Source: Pterobdella sp. o SKG-2022
Taxonomy: Eukaryota; Annelida; Clitellata; Hirudinida; Piscicolidae
Length of the DNA: 64,000 nt
Assembly (NCBI GenBank): GCA_964035795.1
Contig: OZ038320.1
Coordinates: 1,532,053 to 1,596,052 of the forward strand
Reading direction: 5' to 3'
The notes beneath the pieces are model-generated. The model searched no databases and was not told where the DNA came from. It worked only from the letters and a program-made list of their open reading frames with translations. The position numbers and the translations under genes were made by a program. Shown here in pieces: positions 55,901 to 64,000 of the stretch (the stretch's first letter is position 1; each line of letters starts with the position of its first letter).

Positions 55901-58900
55901 AAATATCATGTTAGACAAAAACTAAATACCATCAAAAAATTATACACGTTCAAGACTCAAGATTACTGCAACTTTTGTTGAGTATTTAACTTTTCAAAAG
56001 GTGGATTTTGTTGAAGTTTAATAACTCTAAATTTAAATTAATCTTTTTTTTTAATTTCATAATAATTTATTGCAACAGTAGTAGAGCTAAATCAGTTTTT
56101 TATTAATTAATGAAGTAGCAACTTTGAATTAATGAAAAGCTGTGTTCGCTTATGATTTATGAAATACAAGTTACGAAAATTATTCATTTTGAAATGTAAA
56201 ATATAACAAAAATGATGAATAACTGTTTACCTTCATTTTTTAAATAATCTTAAACTCAACATCAAACCAAGCCACTTAATGATAAAATGTACCAAATCAA
56301 CCCAGCACCAACCTCAGAATAACCCTAAACTTTGTGATAGACAAATGAAGCAAAGACTTCATAAAACAACAACAAACTGGTTAGAAATTAATATCACCCC
56401 ATCGAGGAAGTCAGAATCATGCTCTGATGGAAAATTCTCCATTCATGTCTGCTATCTGATCTTTATAACCTTCATCTATGTGTGGTGTGCAGACCATAAA
56501 AGATTCCATGAAGTTAGAGGGAATCACTTGGAACAACTGAAGTTAAAGAATAATTATTCTTATTGGAAATTACTTTATATAAAAGTTCAAAATGATGTTT
56601 AAGTCGGCAACCAGACCACCAAAGTAAGGGTAGGTTTGGAAGGTCACTACTCCGTCTGTGAGATGGTGGAGAGGATTTTAATAGCTGTATTGTGTGGGCG
56701 TCTATATTACATAATCTTTTAGCGTGGTCTACCGGATTAATAGATGAAATTTATCGTAACAAAACAGGAATTTATTCAATGTTTGCGTGGGTAAAAGAAA
56801 TGACTTGAAAGCACCTTTGTATGACTGATAGGATGCAGATTATGATTTCATAGTTATTTCAGCTGAGAATTTTAATTAAACGGATTTTGTGAGCAGCAGA
56901 AGTTTTCAATGCTTTTCTCATAACTCATTATATTTTTGATTTATCTAAAAATGAATTTAAATTAAAATGAGAATCTTTCACCTGCTTAGTAAAAATTTTT
57001 TACACAAGTGGTTTTTTTAAAGTTCAGAAATTCATTTTAAAATTATTTTACAAATTGAACTTTCAAAAGCCATTGGAAACTTCAATTATTTGTTATGGAA
57101 TGTGTTGTGTTGTGATGAATGACTGAATCAATCAAAAAGTCTATTGCAAGGTTTTCCAACAAGCTGAAGTCACTTTAGAATCCAATTACTACCATCAGCT
57201 GAAGCCTCACGTTGAAGCACACTTTAATGGAAAATTCAAAAATTTTTATTGACGAATTATAAAGAGATTACAACCACGAAAGAAAATAAGATTAAGCAGA
57301 AACAAAAAATCGAATTAAAAATGAAATCAAAACACATGATTTCAGGAAAACCCTAGCATCCCATATGGATCAATAAATTGAAAAGATATGAAAGCATGTA
57401 TTTTATAATTAAATAAATACCTTCAACATTTGAATTGATGTTCGTATGGCACATGAAATTTATCTCTTTTATCGAAATTACACATCTGTTAGGCCCACTT
57501 TTAGGAAATTCTATAAAGTTGGGTGTTTTGAAGCAAAACTGCTTTAAAAAATTAATTTTTTAAATGGGTTTTGATACACTTTCGAGTATTTAATTTATTT
57601 TAAATTTATTTCCATATTTAACTTTGATTTTTTTTTAATAAATTTTTTCATAAACTTCTGTATTTTTCAAAAAAAATTTCACAGCAAACGCCATTAAAAC
57701 CCTTGAAATTCATGCATTTTAATTGCAGTGACGACGCTAAACACATGTAGCTTTGATGGCATGCAGAGAATTCCAGTCGCAAAATTTTATTATCGCCCAA
57801 ATGACATTTTGAGTTTTTTTTTAAATAAACCCCAATCCAACTCGTCAATTTGAATCGCTCAAAAATTAGTTCGAAATATTTTGATTTAAATTAACTTTTG
57901 AAATAGCATAATAGAAGCCATTTTGGATTGTTGGACATATACAAGCACCTGAACCTAGATGGCTTCCTGGAGCAGATAAGATAATATGGAGTTTATATAT
58001 ATTTTAAATAGAGTTTCAAGAATACAAGGTAGAATATATATTTTTAATAGTAGTAGTTTTGCTTTTAGTAGTAGTAGGGATGCTTTTAGCACAGATTCTT
58101 CATATAAACTTATGGTACACATTGAACAATACAATGCTCGATTATAATGCTAATACAGACTGGAGAAGATAACGTTTTTATGCACTTTTTAATGCGTTTA
58201 GCGATGTGAATGTTTGAACATAACATTGAAAAACTTGACAGAGATACTAAAATATCATCCGAAAATTATTTCAGCTGAAATAGTGAAGTAATGTATTGAA
58301 CTATTGAAGATATATGGTTTTAAATTTTTCCAAAAACTTTATTTTATTCAAAAAAATCTTCATGAAAAGATAGAATTTTTTGGTGAAAAACCAAGTTTTA
58401 AATTTATTTCAAACACATTAGGCTATTCCAATAATCATTACAGGTGCGCAAAAAATTAATTTTTTAATANNNNNNNNNNNNNNNNNNNNNNNNNNNNNNN
58501 NNNNNNNNNNNNNNNNNNNNNNNNNNNNNNNNNNNNNNNNNNNNNNNNNNNNNNNNNNNNNNNNNNNNNNNNNNNNNNNNNNNNNNNNNNNNNNNNNNNN
58601 NNNNNNNNNNNNNNNNNNNNNNNNNNNNNNNNNNNNNNNNNNNNNNNNNNNNNNNNNNNNNNNNNNNNNATAAGTTGTTTCAGTTCAATACTAATTCATT
58701 TTGTTTTTTTTTTCTTTTCTCATTCTGTCATTTTGTATCAAAATAAGCTTAATTTTTTTATTTGAATTTCTTCTTTGATTTTTTTCTTCTGAAGCGGTGA
58801 GGTTTGATAATAAATAAATTTATTTTATTTACGTAAATTTTTTTTTAATTTATTTATTATTTTTGTTATTAAAAATATCTTGAAGTTTTTAACGCAAATA

Positions 58901-61900
58901 TCAAAACATGAAATTCATGGATCAAGCAATGATCACACTGGAAATATTTTAAGGGGTTCCTTAATTTCATATTCAAGTTTAGTCGGATATGGTTTTTATA
59001 TATTTTCATAAAAATAATGAATTCTATTAATTTTTAATGTTTTTGTTTAGAAATTCTAAAATTCCTTGTATGTAAATTTTTTGTTTCTTTGTGTTTTTTG
59101 AAATAATTTTTTTTCGAGTTTAGAAATTTTTTTCAGATCTGAAATATGTTTTTTAAAAAATTTTTTTTTGCTTACAAGACAGTATTTTTGCATTTCTGAA
59201 TGCTTGTGTTTTCAAAAGATTTTTAAGCTTTGTGGACGAGTGCTCAGCAACCTATTGATAGGATAATAGTGATAAAATAAATAACATACACTTTAAAATA
59301 AAAATAAAAAACAAAATACAAACCATCAAATGATATTTAAACAATATTAATATTAAAATAGCAAATTTGAGATCAAAAAGAGATTAATCAACGTATCATA
59401 TCTGCCGTTTCACTTTTTGAAAATCGTTAATTTACTGAGGAATATATTGAAAACAAGCCAAAATTTTTGAAAGCTATATTTCACCTCGCACTGTCAATTA
59501 ACAGCGGAAAGATTTCTGTCATGAATACATGACTCACGAGCAGAAGACAAAATTCTGAAGTCTTAATTGACTGCGAAATAAAGCAGCGTTTTGCTATTAG
59601 TGGCTTGTGAATTTTGATTGATGTTTTGAATGGAATAGTTAAAAAAATTCCAGTGGTTTTTGTTTAAAATTGATAAAATAACTTCAAAAGTTTAAACTTA
59701 AGCATTGAAAATTTCATATTTAGAAGTTAATTATTAAAAGCACGTCGCTTGTTGCTCTGATCACATTAAAATTCATCCAATGTTAGATTGGAATTTTTTC
59801 ATAATGTGATTTATAGATTTTTTATCAACTCTTTCAGATTCTGTGCATTTGAAAATTAAAATTTTCATTTTTCGAGCTTTTCATAATTTCCCAGTATTGT
59901 ATTTAAAATAATGTAAAAAACCGACAATTTATTTGATTTTAGGTTAGAATTGTAAAAAAAGATACAAGAATAAAAATAGTTTGTTCAAAAATTTATAATT
60001 ATTTTGTTTTAATTATACATGCACCATAATTATATTATAATTAGAAAAAATTATATTTATAATTTTCTAATTATTATACTATAATTAAAATGTGTCATAT
60101 TATACTTATATAAATATTCAAATGAGAACACTTTTTGGAGTTTATTTTGTTCCACGAAGCTTATCGTAAGATGAACTTAAATCATCAAGTGGGAAAAAAT
60201 CTCATAAAAATAATAGTCATATTATTAGTTGATTCCAACTTCTGTTTCCCCCTACCTAGTTTCCTGACCAGATAAATAACTTTACTTGCACACTTTGTGT
60301 TTGCCCGCTATGATGCAATCCAACTATGACATTAAACTTGATTAGATTGTGTTCTCTCATCTGTTATTCCATAATACAACCAATCATATTCCCTTGTACT
60401 ATAAACTCTTTTATGCATAATTCTTCAAAAAATTCAAATGTTTTTGAGGTGATCTTGTTTGGGACTTGGATTCTATTCAAACCCTGCAATTACAATCTTT
60501 AAATAATCTCAATAATTTTACGCACACCGCTTCGTAGAAACTTAGAAGCTTTCAATTCAAACTTAAAACTCACTCTTTTAGTCAGCCCGCATAGCTCAGC
60601 TGGTAGAGCGTTAGACTAGTTATCTAAAGTAACCGGGTTCAATCCCGTGCGGGTCGACAATTATACACACAAGGACTAGCGCCCTGTGAATCATCTGTTG
60701 AGCTAACGAAACCCCAATATGGTCCGACTGAAAGTCGATTTATAAAAAAAAAACTCACTCTACGGGCGTTGTTAAATACTCCAACTAAATCATCATCACG
60801 TTTAAATGCTTCTCAACTAACACAAGTACTTTTTCAAATACATTTCAATTTAATACTCAATAAAAGATATCATTTTGACACCAACAAGCCATAGTGTTTG
60901 TTTCTATTATAAAAGATATCGTATCTAAGTAAACCTATGAAACTCAAATCCAACATTAAACTCTCAATAAATTCATCTACTTATTGAGTCTCTACTTTGA
61001 TAAGTATATTCTCCCCACATTATTATAACAAGAAGCTCTCTAGAACTACAAAACTCAAATCACCATTCTGCCACTCAGGGCTTGTGCTCCCAAGAAACTG
61101 AAGAATAGCTGAGTAAATAAAAAATATATATTTCTTATTGATTATTTCAAGAGCTTTGCCTCCCCGATGACATCATAAAATATAAGTTCTTGTGCGTGCG
61201 ATGGAGGGTTGGAAAATAAAGAAATAGTTATTCAATAAGGATATTTATTGAATGACACAAAAACATGACCTTAAATCACTAAACTCAAAACTCTATTGAG
61301 ATTGATTTGTTAAACAAGACTCAGAAGCCTAAACTGAATATCATATACTGAGTTAGAATTAAACTAAAAAACTGGAGAAAAATTGAACTACAAAGCTGTA
61401 ATAAACTTCTTGGTATAAACTTGAGCGTTTTCTCATATCATATCAAAGCACAAACAGCTTCGATCATTTCATTAAATTGATGTCCCATTGATATCTCATA
61501 TTTTGAAAAATTTATAATTGTAAAAATCCACTGTTTTTTTTTTTCAATAAGATAAGTGAATTTTTCCATTTAAATGTTTGTGAAGGATACAGAAAAGGAT
61601 AATTATTATTTAATCTCAAACTTCAAGTTCAGCTTCAACGTCTGAATCGCCGAGGAAAAGAAATTTGACAAATAAAACCAAACATAAAAACTCATTTTGG
61701 TTTTGAAAAGAGAAAATTTTTTTTTAGACAAACTAGGAAATGAAGCAGTAATGGAACGCTTGAACTCCATTTCAATTAAAAATTCTATCTGAACTTCAGC
61801 GTCAAAAAGAAATGCATTTACAAGATTATAACTTTCATTATTCTAGTATTAACATTATTGCCTTCATCCTCGCGTAGTTTTGAAGTTTTATAAGCTAAAA

Positions 61901-63442
61901 TATTTGTTCCAAATTAAATTTGAAACATCTAAAAAATTGTAACTGGATTTATACTTATTGAAATACCCTATAACAACTTAAAGACAGATAACGAATGATA
62001 AGATCAGGCATAAAATATTATGTTTTTCACATTAGGATGAAATGAATTCATTCAAAATTAAAATTATTTTTCAAAAGTATTTTAAAATTTTTTTTTTTTG
62101 AAATATGAAACTAGAAGAACATTCTAGATATCCCTCCGAAACTTTAAGCTAATTTGCTTGGAAAAAGTATAATTTCTCAACAAACCTCTTAATATGAAAA
62201 CTCAACAGTTTATGTGAGCTTATAAGAGAGAAGTAAAAAAATTTACTTAGAAATTGTTTATTGTATCTCTTAACTGATGAGAAATGAACTCAAAATGTTA
62301 CAGCGCACAATATTGTTAGGAAGAAAAGAAAAAGATTAAAAAAATGAGTTTGAAGAAAAAATAAAACAGTCAAAATATAAAAAATTAATTGGTAAAAATA
62401 TAAAATAGTTGAAAAATAACTAAAAATCATTGAAAAATAAAGTTGCAAGGGTTATGAATATGGGACAGAAGTTCCGAGTTGCCAAAAAATAATTTGAAAT
62501 GTTGAGACTGGCTTTTGTGGAGAAAGGGAAAAAACTTTGTTGTTTGGAAAATGATACTGGAAAAAAATCCTTTATGATGCAAATTTATGCATGATAGATG
62601 ATATAATATTGAAGTTCTGAATATACTGAAAATATAAATTACATAAAAAGAATTGTATGAAAAACGAAAAATTGGAGATTTTTTAAAAAAATTGAAAAAC
62701 TCTCATTGAAAACCAAAGGTTGAGTGTGAAAAACTGCATGAAAAAAGTATTTCTAGCGAACTTTCTTTAAACCACCAAAAAAACTTTTAAAATAATTTAT
62801 TAAAAACATTGATTGCTTTTACGAAAACTTGATACATCTGGTAATTCAATCAAAAAAAAACTAAAGCTAATAGTTTGATCCCCTCTCATTGGAGAATTTA
62901 AGAACAAAAATTTAAATAAAGTTAAGCTCCATCTTATTGAAAATAGAAAAAATTCAAAAGTTAACTATCATGTTGTTGAAATCCTCTCAACCATCAAACC
63001 ACACAACAACTAGTTAAACAACATGAAAACAAAAAGCTCAAGTCAAAAGTTGACTTCATAGTATTGAACCACTCCTAAACTTAAACCACACACACAACAA
63101 CCATCAATTCTCACACCCCAACATCCATCAACCCTCATATCCAAGAACCATCAATCCATACACACAACAACCATCAAACCCTTCACACAACAACAGCCAC
63201 TGGGAACCTTACATCAACAAAACATCAGACCCACACAACAACGCATCAACCCCACACACACCCATAAAATCTCAGGCTACCACCCTCTACTGTTTGGTAA
63301 CGGAGTACGTGACAGGCGGTGATCTGCTAGAGTATGTGAAGGGGAAAGAGGAGCAAAAGCTGGATGAGGATGAAAGCAGAGTCTTCTTGAGGCAGCTGGT
63401 GTCGGCTCTTGTGTATCTTCATAGTAGAAATATCGTTCATCG
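49978..63442 (+). CDS. AMPK-related (CAMKL-type) serine/threonine kinase, N-terminal exons (partial)
   Basis: Three exons: 49978-50088, 54353-54481 and 63276-63442; phases agree and the gene continues past the window. The protein begins MGKKLQCIGRYSLSGVTLG. RGNFARVEL completes the glycine-rich loop (LGRGNFARVEL), VALKII holds the ATP-binding Lys, LHREAKIM holds the helix-C Glu, and LRHPHIIKLYETLK, LYCLVTEYVTGGDLLEYV and LVSALVYLHSRNIVHR follow; the third exon ends inside the HRD catalytic motif. The kinase transfers phosphate from ATP to Ser/Thr of protein substrates. The RHPHIIKLYET signature points to the AMPK-related group (SIK, NIM1, SNRK, HUNK and kin); I cannot choose among them without the C-terminal part. 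The introns are much longer (4.3 and 8.8 kb) than those of the neighbouring genes. Confidence 0.9.
50089..54352 (+). other. First intron of the kinase gene (4.3 kb)
   Basis: Mostly AT-rich unique-looking sequence. It starts G/T-rich (GATGTTTGTGGAGTTTGTG) and ends with about 250 A/C-rich, G-poor bases before the acceptor. A CAT microsatellite lies near 53874-53935. No other gene is supported. Confidence 0.6.
53874..53935. repeat. (CAT)n low-complexity run
   Basis: Imperfect CAT/CTT/ACC triplets in the first kinase intron; the reading frames over it on either strand are low-complexity. Confidence 0.75.
58470..58669. other. Assembly gap, 200 N
   Basis: Exactly 200 unknown bases inside the second kinase intron; the round number suggests an estimated or placeholder gap size. 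Confidence 0.99.
60010..60105. repeat. AT-rich palindromic patch
   Basis: TAATTATATTATAATTAGAA and TTCTAATTATTATACTATAA are near-inverse, but both are built almost only from A and T, so the pairing could be chance. Confidence 0.35.
60565..60761 (+). mobile_element. tRNA-derived SINE with 12-bp target-site duplication
   Basis: The body (about 60577-60749) is flanked by AAAACTCACTCT at 60565-60576 and 60750-60761. A tRNA-like head at 60585-60654 has a 7-bp acceptor stem (GCCCGCA with TGCGGGT, one G-T pair), an exact A box (TAGCTCAGCTGG, 60592-60603), and an anticodon stem TTAGA/TCTAA around the loop CTAGTTA (anticodon AGT, Thr-like). The T loop is one base short (GGTTCAATCCC), so the B box is imperfect. 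After the head comes a tRNA-unrelated body and an A-rich tail. It lies in the second kinase intron, in the same orientation. RNA polymerase III would have transcribed the source copy. Confidence 0.88.
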
Positions 63443-64000
63443 GTTTGTTGGGTTTTTTGTTTTTCTAATGTTTATTTCATTTATTTATATAGTGTTTTTT
63501 ATTCAATTTTTACTGTTTGTTTCTTTAATGCTTTTCTTTTTATTTTAATATAACATGGATATTAGCTACAGGTTTAGCTTTGAAGTTTTTTTTTGTGAAA
63601 AGCTGTTGGTATAAATTTATCTCAAAAAAAATTTTAAATCAAATCAAAATTTTAAATTCTTATTTCTAAAAAGCTTCACCTTGAATTAGTAGTGTTGAAG
63701 ATAGAATGTTGACGTTCAAGGTAGAATGCTTTTTTATTTGATCCCGAGTTGCCATTAAAAAATTTTCCTTTTTCAGTTAGTTGGTCATGGTATCGGTCTG
63801 ATGCCAAAAATTCTACGCGCAAAGCATTTTTTCTACTTTTTTTTTTGAATATGTTTTTTGGTGAGATTTCGCGATGGTGTTCATTTGTTTTTATTTCCAT
63901 AATCGAGTTCCATGAGACTTTTAAGAAGAATTATTTTTATAGAAATAAAAAAATGATTATTTATTATATTTTAAAATTAGTTGAATAGTTATTTTATATA

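Larger units (their letters stand above)
54482..63275 (+). other. Second intron of the kinase gene (8.8 kb)
   Basis: AT-rich intron. It starts with about 120 G/T-rich bases and ends with about 220 A/C-rich bases before the acceptor at 63274-63275. It holds the 200-N gap, an AT-rich palindromic patch (about 60010-60100) and the SINE. No other exon was recognised. Confidence 0.6.

Noticed and set aside
60585..60654. A functional tRNA-Thr(AGT) gene
   Set aside because: The T loop is one base short, position 37 is T, and the sequence is embedded in a SINE body flanked by a target-site duplication.

Overview
The window reads as nuclear DNA of an invertebrate animal. It is AT-rich, its genes are cut into many short exons with GT..AG introns, and the coding exons match animal families: an ASB protein, TAF2, an SLC22 carrier, an axonemal WD/coiled-coil protein and an AMPK-related kinase. 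It also carries several non-LTR retroelements, one tRNA-derived SINE and a run of 200 N. One retroelement 3' end resembles copies common in lophotrochozoans. A leech-like or other fast-evolving lophotrochozoan is my guess for the host; the sequence does not prove it. There are no bacterial operons, CRISPR arrays or phage genes.

Layout. 76-1735 (+): 3' exons of an ankyrin-repeat/SOCS-box gene. 1958-5684 (-): 3' exons of a WD-repeat gene, convergent with the first; one intron holds a 353-bp perfect TAAG microsatellite and a LINE 3' fragment. 6172-17215 (+): a complete TAF2 gene whose 35 joined exons give exactly 1209 codons plus a stop. 17474-20595 (-): a decayed LINE with an endonuclease ORF, a reverse transcriptase and a C4HC3 finger. 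21510-26051 (-): a complete SLC22-type transporter of about 489 aa in 11 exons. 27143-45006 (-): a gene of roughly 49 exons for a CFAP43-like ciliary protein, with an old LINE, two fold-back elements and an 82-bp duplication in its introns. 45007-49977: a divergent intergenic region with a fold-back element and a CR1-like remnant. 49978-63442 (+): the first three exons of a Ser/Thr kinase with introns of 4.3 and 8.8 kb; it runs off the right edge. Its second intron holds the assembly gap and the SINE.

The genes do not form a pathway; this looks like ordinary animal gene order. The most interesting pattern is in the introns. Many begin with a G/T-rich tract and end with an A/C-rich tract just before the acceptor, on the transcribed strand of both plus- and minus-strand genes, so the two ends of an intron could pair. 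Other notable points are about 88 tandem copies of a branch-point-like pentamer running into a splice acceptor, two near-perfect fold-back elements, and a SINE with a clear 12-bp target-site duplication. Exon boundaries were placed by hand from splice sites, reading phase and family similarity. They are firmest for TAF2 and SLC22, and approximate for the CFAP43-like gene.
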